Part shown: in pieces, positions 1 to 6,417 of the stretch
How the letters are laid out: every line of letters begins with the position of its first letter
How positions within the stretch are numbered: position 1 is the first letter of the stretch
NCBI GenBank assembly: GCA_903889845.1
Contig: CAISZB010000130.1
Coordinates: 1 to 12,021, forward strand
DNA: 12,021 bases
Direction of reading: 5' to 3'
Source of the DNA: an uncultured Verrucomicrobium sp.
GTDB taxonomy: Bacteria > Verrucomicrobiota > Verrucomicrobiia > Methylacidiphilales > GAS474
Notes under the pieces: generated by a model
Database searches by the model: none
The model's input: the letters and a program-made list of their open reading frames with translations, nothing else
What the model was told of the DNA's origin: nothing
Position numbers and translations under genes: made by a program

Positions 1-1
1 C

Positions 2-286
2 GCCGAAGCCGACGCCGACGACATGGACACCCTCCTCACCCTCCTCGGCACGGCGGGCGTCGCCTTCGTCATGGGCGTGCCGGGGGCCGACGACATCATG
101 CTCAACTACCAGAGCACCTCCTTCCACGACGCCCTCTACCTCCGCCGCGTCCTCGGTCTGCGTCGTGCGCCGGAGTTCGAGGCATGGCTGGTACGGATGG
201 AGATCGCCGACGCCGACGGGAACCTCCGCCCCCTGGCCGACCGCCAACCCCTCCTGCAACACGCCCGCACGCTCCTTGCCCCATGA
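2..286 (+). CDS. eutB: ethanolamine ammonia-lyase large subunit, C-terminal end (partial)
   Basis: Only the last ~94 codons are present; the reading frame is open from base 2, so the gene begins outside the window. EutB is the catalytic TIM-barrel subunit of adenosylcobalamin-dependent ethanolamine ammonia-lyase, which converts ethanolamine to acetaldehyde and ammonia in the cytosol or in a microcompartment. The fragment carries the characteristic C-terminal block of the family: a hydrophobic strand, the MGVPGADDIMLNYQSTSFHD segment, then an LGLRRAPEFEAWL stretch that matches the family's usual APEFE-W ending. The stop codon overlaps the eutC start in an ATGA arrangement, as expected for translationally coupled subunits. 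Codon use is very GC-rich like most of the window. Whether other eut or microcompartment genes lie upstream cannot be seen. Confidence 0.95.
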   Translation, partial: AEADADDMDTLLTLLGTAGVAFVMGVPGADDIMLNYQSTSFHDALYLRRVLGLRRAPEFEAWLVRMEIADADGNLRPLADRQPLLQHARTLLAP

Positions 287-1102
287 CGAACGAACGCGCC
301 CTGAATCCCTCCGATCCCTGGGACGGCCTGCGCCGGTTCACCCAGGCCCGGATCGCCCTGGGCCGGACGGGGGAGAGCCAGACGACGGAGGCGGTCCTCG
401 CCTTCGGCCTCGCCCATGCCCAGGCGCGGGACGCCGTCCACCTCCCGCTCGACGCCGAGGCCCTGGCCACCCGCCTCGGCGAGGCCGGGTTCCCCCGCCC
501 TCCGCGCCCGCAGCCGCGCCGCCGACCGCCGGGAATACCTCGTCCGCCCCGATCGGGGCCGCCGCCTCACGCCGGAGAGCCGGGCGGAACTGGAACACGC
601 CGCCGCCCCGTTTCGGACGGCCCCGCCCGACGTCCTCTTCGTCGTCGCCGACGGGCTTTCCGCCTTCGCCCCCTCGCTCCACGCCGTCCCCCTGCTGACG
701 GAGCTGCGCCCCCGGTTGGAGGGGTGGAAGATCGGCCCCGTCGTCGTGGCGCTTCAGTCCCGCGTCGCCCTGGGGGACGAGATCGGGGAAATTTTCAACG
801 CCGGGATCGTCGTCATGCTGATCGGGGAGCGGCCCGGCCTCAGTTCCCCGGACAGCCTCGGCCTCTACCTCACCCACCACCCGAAAGTGGGCCGGACCGA
901 CGCGGAGCGGAACTGCCTCTCCAACGTCCGCCCCGGTGGCCTCGACTCCGCAACGGCGGCGTACAAGCTCCATCGCCTGTTGGAGGACGCGCGGCGGCTG
1001 CAGCTCTCGGGCGTCGAGCTCAAGGATGAGAGCGATGGGCCGGGCGCGGCCCTTCGGGACCGGGCATTGCCTTCCGACCCTGCCAGTCAGTTTCTCCTTT
1101 AG
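283..1102 (+). pseudogene. eutC: ethanolamine ammonia-lyase small subunit, frameshifted
   Basis: The small subunit of the B12-dependent ammonia-lyase starts at the ATG overlapping the eutB stop. The first ~70 codons (to LGEAGFP) read in one frame. The rest, from about base 497 (ALRARSRAADRREYLVRPDRGRRL onward in pieces), reads one base later. Removing one C from the C5 run at 492-496 restores a single 272-residue EutC. Recognisable family blocks after the shift are EYLVRPDRGRRL, VVADGLSAFA, GDEIGEIFNAGIVVMLIGERPGL, NCLSNVRPGG and the final SGVELKDES. All are well conserved, so the gene is either freshly broken or contains a one-base sequencing or assembly error in a C-rich run. The last ~22 residues after LKDES extend beyond the usual family end. 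Function if intact: forms the EutBC complex that binds cobalamin. Confidence 0.9.
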
Positions 1103-1144
1103 GTGGATTGCGCTATCGCGCGGGCAGTCTCCATCCGCGTCCCC

Positions 1145-2122
1145 CTACCACCCCAGTACATACCCGAACATCAACGGCGCGACGATCGACGCATCGGACT
1201 CGATGATGTACTTCGGCGTGTCGATGCCCAGCTTGCCCCAGGTGATCTTCTCGTTCGGCACGGCGCCGGAGTAGGAGCCGTAGCTCGTCGTCGAGTCGCT
1301 GATCTGGCAAAAGTAGCCCCAGAGGGGGACGTGGTCCCGCTGCAAGTCCTGGTGGAGCATCGGGACGACGCAGATGGGGAAGTCCCCCGCGATGCCGCCG
1401 CCGATCTGGAAGAAGCCGATCGACTGCTTTTCCGAGGTCTTCGTGTACCAGTCGGCCAGGTACATCATGTACTCGATGCCGGTCCGGACGGTGTGGACGT
1501 TCTTCACGTCGCCGGTGATGACGTGCCCGGCGAACATGTTGCCGAGGGTCGAGTCCTCCCAGCCGGGGACGATCATCGGGATTTTCTTCTGCGCGGCGGC
1601 GAGGAGCCAGCTGTTCTTCGGGTCGATCTGGTAATACTGCTCCAGCGCGCCGGAAAGGAGGATCTTCCAGAAGAACTCGTGCGGGAAGTAGTGTTCCCCG
1701 GCCTGGTCGGCCTTCACCCACTCCGCCAGGATCGCGCCCTCGATCCGGCGCATCGCTTCCATCTCCGGGATGCAGGTGTCGGTGACGCGGTTCATGTGCT
1801 TTTCGAGGAGGGCCTGCTCGTCGGCGGGGGTGAGGTCGCGGTAGTGGGGGACGCGGATGTAATGGTCGTGGGCGACGAGGTTGAAGACGTCCTCTTCCAG
1901 GTTCGCGCCGGTGCAGCAGATGGCCTGCACCTTGTCCTGCCGGATCATCTCCGCCAGGGAGAGGCCTAGTTCCGCCGTGCTCATCGCCCCGGCCAGGGTC
2001 ATGAACATGACGCCCCCGTCGGCCAGGTGCTTGTTGTAACCGATGGCGGCGTCCCGCAGCGCGGCGGCGTTGAAGTGGCGGTAGTGGTGGTCGATGAAAG
2101 CGGTGATGGGCTGGGCGGACAT
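1145..2122 (-). CDS. deoxyhypusine synthase family protein
   Basis: A 325-residue protein of the deoxyhypusine synthase family (NAD-dependent transfer of an aminobutyl group from spermidine). Visible family features: TGANLEED near residues 71-78 (cofactor region), GIEYMMYLADWY ~215-226, a GGGIAGDF loop at ~241-248, and SGAVPNEKITWGKLGID ~285-301 with Lys297 matching the catalytic lysine (Lys329 of human DHS) in the conserved W-G-K. Bacteria lack eIF5A, so the eukaryotic substrate is not expected. Known bacterial members act on polyamines (homospermidine-synthase type) or are uncharacterised, and the replacement of the usual two histidines after GGG supports a changed substrate. The start at 2122 is chosen over a longer frame to 2161 because GAGG lies just upstream of it. 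The gene stands alone, convergent with eutC and divergent from the RlpA gene. Confidence 0.9.
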   Translation of the reverse strand: MSAQPITAFIDHHYRHFNAAALRDAAIGYNKHLADGGVMFMTLAGAMSTAELGLSLAEMIRQDKVQAICCTGANLEEDVFNLVAHDHYIRVPHYRDLTPADEQALLEKHMNRVTDTCIPEMEAMRRIEGAILAEWVKADQAGEHYFPHEFFWKILLSGALEQYYQIDPKNSWLLAAAQKKIPMIVPGWEDSTLGNMFAGHVITGDVKNVHTVRTGIEYMMYLADWYTKTSEKQSIGFFQIGGGIAGDFPICVVPMLHQDLQRDHVPLWGYFCQISDSTTSYGSYSGAVPNEKITWGKLGIDTPKYIIESDASIVAPLMFGYVLGW

Positions 2123-2204
2123 AATCCTCAGAGTGATACGAGCCGGGAAGCCGCTTGGCAAGCGCAGGACGGTTACAATCGGGAGGCAGGGAAAAGGTTG
2201 CGAG

Positions 2205-2234
2205 TTGACTTCGGGAGGAAAAGGGACGTACTTT
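2205..2234 (+). promoter_or_regulatory. candidate sigma70-type promoter for the RlpA-like gene
   Basis: TTGACT (2205-2210, five of six matches to the -35 consensus) is followed after 18 bases by TACTTT (2229-2234, a weak -10). It lies ~95 bases upstream of the start codon in the divergent spacer. It was assigned by eye only; the -10 element is poor. Confidence 0.3.
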
Positions 2235-2328
2235 ACGGGTTCCTTTCGAAACTTCAGGAACGCGACCGCCGCCCCCCGAGCCGGGGTGGGACGGGGCGGA
2301 ACAAACAGGTTTCAAGGAGGTTGTTCCC

Positions 2329-2841
2329 ATGAATAAGACATCTCATCGTCCGGCGGCGTACGCCGCGTGCGCTCTTGCGCTTCTCGTTTGCCTGGCCCCG
2401 CCGCTGCGGGCCGTTCCGACCGCGGCGGGTGGCTATTCGGGCAAGGGGCGTCCAACGGCGGCCCTCCCCCATTCGGGCGCCCGCGGCTCCCGGTCGGAAG
2501 ACCTCGACCTCGATGCCTCGGAGCGGACGATCATCGCCTCCTGGTATGGACGGGAGAATCAGGGCGGTCCCACGGCCAGCGGGGAACGCTTCAACATGTA
2601 CCATTACACCGCCGCCCACCGCTCCCTCCCCTTCGGCACGATCCTCTCCGTCCGCAACCCGACGAACGACGAGAGCGTCCGCGTGACGGTGACCGACCGC
2701 GGCCCCTTCGTCCGGGGGCGCGACCTCGACCTCTCCTACGCTGCGGCGCGGGACCTGGGCATCCTCAATTCGGGCGTTTCCCGCCTCGTCGTCGCCGAGG
2801 TCGGCTTCGACGACCACTTTGCGAAGGAAAAACGGGAGTAG
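2329..2841 (+). CDS. rlpA: RlpA-like double-psi beta-barrel protein, secreted
   Basis: A 170-residue exported protein with one RlpA-type double-psi beta-barrel domain. Residues ~1-28 form a signal peptide (positive N-terminus, hydrophobic AACALALLVCLA, then PLRA); Cys21 is not in a good lipobox, so a lipoprotein is unlikely. After a low-complexity linker the domain runs ~67-160: ASWYG (70-74), PTASGERFN (81-89), YTAAHRSLPFGT (93-104), VTVTDRGPFVRGRDLDLS (119-136) and AAARDLGI. Asp123 in TDRGPF and the TAAH histidine match the conserved cleft of RlpA, which in Pseudomonas is a lytic transglycosylase acting on denuded peptidoglycan at the septum. There is no C-terminal SPOR domain, so septal targeting by that route is not expected. 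The start is fixed by a strong AAGGAGG at 2314-2320, 8 bases before ATG. It is monocistronic by appearance. Confidence 0.93.
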   Translation: MNKTSHRPAAYAACALALLVCLAPPLRAVPTAAGGYSGKGRPTAALPHSGARGSRSEDLDLDASERTIIASWYGRENQGGPTASGERFNMYHYTAAHRSLPFGTILSVRNPTNDESVRVTVTDRGPFVRGRDLDLSYAAARDLGILNSGVSRLVVAEVGFDDHFAKEKRE

Positions 2842-2921
2842 TGTGGGTGCAGCCCTTCGGGGCCGGGTACAATCGCTTCGCTTCCCTGTACAGGTGGAGG
2901 CCACCCGCACGTTTGAACGAA

Positions 2922-2942
2922 TGGAGGGCGTGCCGCCCTCCA
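2922..2942. repeat. perfect 9-bp palindromic hairpin (REP-like candidate)
   Basis: TGGAGGGCG at 2922-2930 and CGCCCTCCA at 2934-2942 pair perfectly around a 3-base loop. No T-run follows on the + strand, so it does not look like an intrinsic terminator for the RlpA gene. It sits in a 240-bp gene-free spacer with other short hairpins (for example GGTGG/CCACC at about 2893-2905). It could be an interspersed palindrome of the REP type; copy number elsewhere in the genome is unknown. Confidence 0.4.
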
Positions 2943-3081
2943 AGCCTCCCGGCTCTGATACTGCGCGGGGAGAAGAACGTGGCCCTATATGTTATGCTCC
3001 TGAGCGGTGGCGACCCCCGCTGGATCTAACCTCCTTGGGAGGAATCACGATGGGAAGAAGTTGATTCAACGTGATTTGATA

Positions 3082-5160
3082 TTAATTCCCCGCCGACGCC
3101 TCCGGCACCGAGGCGGCGGGAACTTCTTCCTTCGCCTTTGTCGTCGGTTCCTCAGCCGCTGGAGTCTGCGCCGCCTTGGCCGTCTGCGCCTCCAGTGCCT
3201 GCCGGTATTGGAGGAGCTGTTTCTGGTAGTCGAAGGCGACCTGCTTCCCGTAGGGGCAGTTCTTCCCCGTCTCGAATTCCTTTTCCGCGAAGGCCAGGTT
3301 CTCCTCGCCGCCCTGCCGCCAGAAATGGAGGCCCAGGTAGGCGTGATAAAAGCCGTTGTAGGGCCGCCGCGCGATCGCCTTCGAATAGGCGATGTAGGCC
3401 TCCGCGTAGCGGTTCATCCCGTCGTAGGCCAGCCCCAGGCGGACCAGGAGGCCGTCGTCGTACGGATTGAGTTCGATCGCGCGGAGGTAGGACTCGATCG
3501 CCTTCTGGCTCATCTCCGCCTTCGCCTGCGGTTCGTCGAGGTGGAGCGCCTCGGCCCGCTCGTAATCGGCCAGGAGGGCCTGGGTCTCCCACGATTGCGG
3601 GTCGGCGCGCAGCGATTCGGAGAGGGACGACTCGGCGACCGGATAGACCTCGTCCCCCTCCGTGACCTCGACGCGGTGGAAGGGGTAATAGCCTTTCGCC
3701 GTCCGGGTGACCTGGGCGACGAAGAAGTAGGCCAGCAGCGCCCCCACCGCCGCCGCGATCCGCGCCGCCCGGATCATCGCCCGCCCTTCCAGGATGGGCG
3801 CCGCCCCCCGGCCGTTGGCCCGCAGCGCGAGGCCCGCGATGGTCAGTCCCGCGAAGGCGCAGACGGGGATGTGGAAGTTGAAATCGACGGCCTCGTGGAG
3901 CGTCAGCGCCGTCCAGGAGGCGAGGCCCGCCCCCAGCAGCGCCCGGCCCGCCCACCGCCCGCCGCGGCCATTCTCCCCCTCCTCCTTGGCCTCCTCCCTC
4001 CCCTTCGCCCGGCGCACCCGCAGCCAGAGGCCCGCGGTGACCGCGACGACGAACCCGAAGGCGAGGAGGAAGCCGACGAAGCCGTAGTCGCACCACGTGT
4101 TGAGGTAATCGTTGTGGGTGAAGATCGCCAGCGTGTCGTACTTCGCGTCCTGGTAGCGGGGGTGGAGGAAGGCGAAGGCGCCCGGACCGGCGCCGAGCCA
4201 GAAGTAATCGCCGATGATCCGCCAGGCGTCGCGGGCCAGGACGATGCGGACATACCCGTCCAGGGCCGGATTGCCGCCGAAGGTCGCCACGTGGTCGGCG
4301 ATCTCCGCCAGGCGCCCCTGCACGTCGGGGGAGAACGCCGCCCAGACGCCCGCCGTGAGGACCACCCCGCCGACCGCCGCCGCCGCGCTCTTCCACGCGA
4401 TCTTCCCGCTGTGGGCGCAGAAGACGGCCAGGGCGGAGAAGCCGAAGAAGAACCCGATCCAGCTCCCGCGCGAGAGGGAGAACGCGACCCCGAAGGACAT
4501 CGTCACCGCCGCCAGGAGGAGCAGGAGGCGGAGCCCCATCCGCCCCGGCATGAAGAGCGCCAGGGCCAGGGCGGAGAACGCCCCCATGTAGAGGAACGCC
4601 CCGTAATGGTTCGGGCACCCGAAGGAGCCGAGGAACCGGGGCCAGTAATGGATGTTCAGCGATTCCCCCCACACGCGGAAGGAAGGATTGAACGAGTACC
4701 AGATGGAGAAGAGCGCCTCCGCGAAGGCGATCGCGACGATGCCACCCAGCACGAGGAGGCCGTGGGAGGAGCGGGCCATCCCGTAGCGCGCCGTCCAGAA
4801 GCAGACGGCGCCGGAGAGGATCGTCAGCCACTCGATCCGGGCCGCGTACTCGACCGGCGCCGTGGCGTAACGGATACCGGCGTAGACGAGGAAGAGGAAC
4901 GCGAAGCCGTCGATCACGTCGGGCCGCAGCAGCCGCCCCACCCCGATCCCCGGCCCCGCCGCCAGCCGCCCCACCTGCAGCAGCAGCAGCCCCGCCAGCA
5001 GCCCGAACATCGGCAGCAGGATCCACGTCCGCGCCCCGCCCAGCACCGTCACCCCGACGGCGAAGAGGAGCATGAGGAGGGCCGCCCCCGCGATCGATCC
5101 CGGCGCGAGCCGGGCCGCGCGGGGCTTGGCGAAAGGGGAGACGACGACGTCAGGCTCCAT
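3082..5160 (-). CDS. O-antigen ligase/PglL-like membrane glycan transferase with TPR tail
   Basis: A 692-residue inner-membrane protein with about a dozen hydrophobic segments between residues ~20 and ~485 and a soluble C-terminal part. Features of the Wzy_C (O-antigen ligase/polymerase) superfamily: NHYGAFLYMG (184-193), SLSRGSWIGF (228-237), a large periplasmic loop (~280-350) with GAGPGAF (323-329) and THNDYLNTW (348-356), and HEAVDFNFHIP (422-432). TPR-like helices follow at ~545-640 (AIESYLRAIELNPYD; RYAEAYIAYSKAIARRPYN), then an Ala/Pro/Glu-rich tail. Such proteins move lipid-linked glycans onto lipid A-core or, in PglL-type members, onto proteins; the TPR tail is common in Gram-negative homologues of this type. 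Exact substrate is unknown, and no glycosyltransferase genes adjoin it. No Shine-Dalgarno is visible before the ATG at 5160. Confidence 0.88.
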   Translation of the reverse strand: MEPDVVVSPFAKPRAARLAPGSIAGAALLMLLFAVGVTVLGGARTWILLPMFGLLAGLLLLQVGRLAAGPGIGVGRLLRPDVIDGFAFLFLVYAGIRYATAPVEYAARIEWLTILSGAVCFWTARYGMARSSHGLLVLGGIVAIAFAEALFSIWYSFNPSFRVWGESLNIHYWPRFLGSFGCPNHYGAFLYMGAFSALALALFMPGRMGLRLLLLLAAVTMSFGVAFSLSRGSWIGFFFGFSALAVFCAHSGKIAWKSAAAAVGGVVLTAGVWAAFSPDVQGRLAEIADHVATFGGNPALDGYVRIVLARDAWRIIGDYFWLGAGPGAFAFLHPRYQDAKYDTLAIFTHNDYLNTWCDYGFVGFLLAFGFVVAVTAGLWLRVRRAKGREEAKEEGENGRGGRWAGRALLGAGLASWTALTLHEAVDFNFHIPVCAFAGLTIAGLALRANGRGAAPILEGRAMIRAARIAAAVGALLAYFFVAQVTRTAKGYYPFHRVEVTEGDEVYPVAESSLSESLRADPQSWETQALLADYERAEALHLDEPQAKAEMSQKAIESYLRAIELNPYDDGLLVRLGLAYDGMNRYAEAYIAYSKAIARRPYNGFYHAYLGLHFWRQGGEENLAFAEKEFETGKNCPYGKQVAFDYQKQLLQYRQALEAQTAKAAQTPAAEEPTTKAKEEVPAASVPEASAGN

Positions 5161-5247
5161 AGGAGACGATCATGTTAGGGACGATTCCCCAAAGGAAACA
5201 AGGAGAGTCGGCAGCCGCGGCGGCGCGTCACCACTTTTTTAAAGCTT

Positions 5248-5274
5248 TTGCCCGAGACTCCGGCCTGCCATGAT
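5248..5274 (+). promoter_or_regulatory. candidate promoter of the RNase P RNA gene
   Basis: TTGCCC (5248-5253) and CATGAT (5269-5274), each four of six consensus matches, are separated by 15 bases. The -10 ends seven bases before the first base of the P1 helix at 5281, the right distance for the mature 5' end to be near the transcription start. The spacer is short, so the call rests mainly on position. Confidence 0.35.
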
Positions 5275-5280
5275 CGCCCC

Positions 5281-5747
5281 TGCGTCCGGGCGGTCGTCGC
5301 TCGGAGGGTCTCAAAGCCTTCCGGGAGGAAAGTCCGAACATCGTCAGGCAGCGTGCCGCCGGAAGACAGCGGAGCCGTTCACGCGAAAGCGGAGCGGCAT
5401 GGAAAGTGTCACAGAAAAGAAAACCGCCTTACCCGGGCATCCGCAAGGATTCCCGCGCGAGGCAAGGGTGAAAAGGCGGGGTAAGAGCCCACCCTTCCCC
5501 CGGCAACGGCGGGAAGCGATAAACCCCACGCGATGCAAGGCCGAACAGGAGCCGATTCGGATCGCCTGATCCGGCCCTCCCGCAAGGGAAGGCCCGGCTC
5601 CGGGTTAGGCCGCACCACGGTCCACGCGACCGGGGCCGTCCGCACGCGCGCCGCAAGACGCGCGGGACGGCAGAGAAATGACGGCCCATGGGACGGCAGG
5701 CGCATCGGCCTCCGCCCGGGACAGAATTCGGCTTAGGCCCGGACGCA
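5281..5747 (+). ncRNA. rnpB: RNase P RNA, bacterial class A
   Basis: The catalytic RNA of ribonuclease P, which trims tRNA 5' leaders. Conserved regions appear in order: GGGAGGAAAGTCCGAACA at 5323-5340 (CR I, 5' strand of P4); ACAGAAAAGAAAACCGCC at 5411-5428 (CR II); AAGGGTGAAAAGGCGGGGTA beginning at 5464 with GAGCCCACC following (CR III); GCGATGCAAGGCCGAA at about 5531-5546 (CR IV); and ACAGAATTCGGCTTA at 5721-5735 (CR V, 3' strand of P4). The ends are set by a perfect 11-bp P1 helix: TGCGTCCGGGC 5281-5291 with GCCCGGACGCA 5737-5747. At ~467 nt it is longer than the usual 350-420. The extra length lies largely between CR IV and CR V, including a GCAA-capped hairpin near 5575-5600 and a GC-only hairpin near 5638-5669. 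An intrinsic terminator follows immediately. Confidence 0.96.
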
Positions 5748-5758
5748 CGATGCACTAT

Positions 5759-5800
5759 GTCGGGCGCCTTCCGCGAGGAGGGCGCCCGACTCTTTATTTA
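5759..5800 (+). terminator. intrinsic terminator after rnpB
   Basis: A 14-bp stem (5759-5772 with 5777-5790, one G-T pair) closed by a GCGA tetraloop is followed by TCTTTATTTA. It begins 12 bases after the P1 helix of rnpB. The cytochrome gene on the other strand stops at 5794, inside the T-rich tail; the minus-strand side of the stem is not T-rich, so termination is mainly for the + strand. Confidence 0.88.
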
Positions 5801-6417
5801 AGAGACGGCGACGGGGGGGCGCTGTTTTGCGGCAAAGCCTCCGCCGGATGCTCCTGCAACTCCCGCAGCGTCCAGGGGCCGGGACGCTTCCCGCCTGCGT
5901 CGGCCGCGCGGGCGGCGGCGACGCCTTCCGGCGCGAGCGGCGGCGCGGTGTTCCCCCACTCCTGGCGGACGTAGGAAAGGACCGCCGCCAGCTTCCGGTC
6001 GTCCAGGTACCCCTTCCACGGCACCATCGCCCCGTTGCACGTCGGGGCGCCCGCCACCTGCACCGGCCCGACCAATCCGTCGAGGACGATCCAGACGAGG
6101 TGATTTTCCCCGAAGCCCTCCTTGGAGAGGACGATCTCCGATCCCGCCAGCGGCGGATACTGCCCCGGCAGCCCGCGCCCGTCGGGCTGGTGGCAGGCCG
6201 CGCAATTCTGCCGATAAATCTTCTTCCCCAGCGCCAACGGATCGTTCGCGTCGGCCCCGCCCACATCCCCCGCCGCAGCAAACGTCGCATTCTCGTCGAT
6301 CGTCGCCCCGTCGAACCCGCCGTTGTAGAGGAAGAGATAGGCCAGCGCCCACAGGCCCAGGATTCCGGCCAGAAGCGTCAGCCAGCGCGGGGCGGGGGGG
6401 AGGGGGGAGGAGGTCAT
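5794..6417 (-). CDS. membrane-anchored monoheme c-type cytochrome
   Basis: A 207-residue protein with an N-terminal transmembrane anchor (~13-31) and one periplasmic cytochrome c domain (~60-155). The heme site is Cys72-Ala-Ala-Cys75-His76 (NCAACHQPDGRGLPGQYPPLAG in pieces), with Met131 in GAMVPWKGYLDD the likely sixth ligand, followed by the usual LAAVLSYVRQ helix. It resembles the class I cytochrome domains found with terminal oxidases (CcoP- or caa3-type), but only one heme site is present. A Pro/Ala-rich tail of ~45 residues follows. The ATG at 6417 is preferred to the longer frame (6471) because it overlaps the stop of the upstream cytochrome gene in an ATGA arrangement. It is the last gene of a three-gene electron-transfer operon. 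Its codon use is very GC-rich, unlike the two genes before it. Confidence 0.9.
   Translation of the reverse strand: MTSSPLPPAPRWLTLLAGILGLWALAYLFLYNGGFDGATIDENATFAAAGDVGGADANDPLALGKKIYRQNCAACHQPDGRGLPGQYPPLAGSEIVLSKEGFGENHLVWIVLDGLVGPVQVAGAPTCNGAMVPWKGYLDDRKLAAVLSYVRQEWGNTAPPLAPEGVAAARAADAGGKRPGPWTLRELQEHPAEALPQNSAPPSPSLK

Noticed and set aside
490..500. Programmed frameshifting in eutC
   Set aside because: There is no slippery heptamer with a downstream pseudoknot and no precedent in eutC; a mutation or base-calling error is simpler.
1103..1144. Terminator between eutC and the convergent DHS-like gene
   Set aside because: Only a 4-bp GCGC hairpin without a T-run is present, too weak to call.
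1103..1969. 288-codon open frame on the + strand
   Set aside because: Antisense to the deoxyhypusine-synthase-like gene, whose protein is clearly conserved; composition is typical of a shadow frame.
4970..5000. CAG/GCC-type trinucleotide run
   Set aside because: It encodes a leucine-rich membrane segment of the glycan ligase; codon bias explains it.
3007..5178. 723-codon open frame on the + strand
   Set aside because: It is antisense to the glycan-ligase gene, very rich in Arg/Pro/Glu/Gln and has no recognisable domain; it results from high GC at third positions of the real gene.
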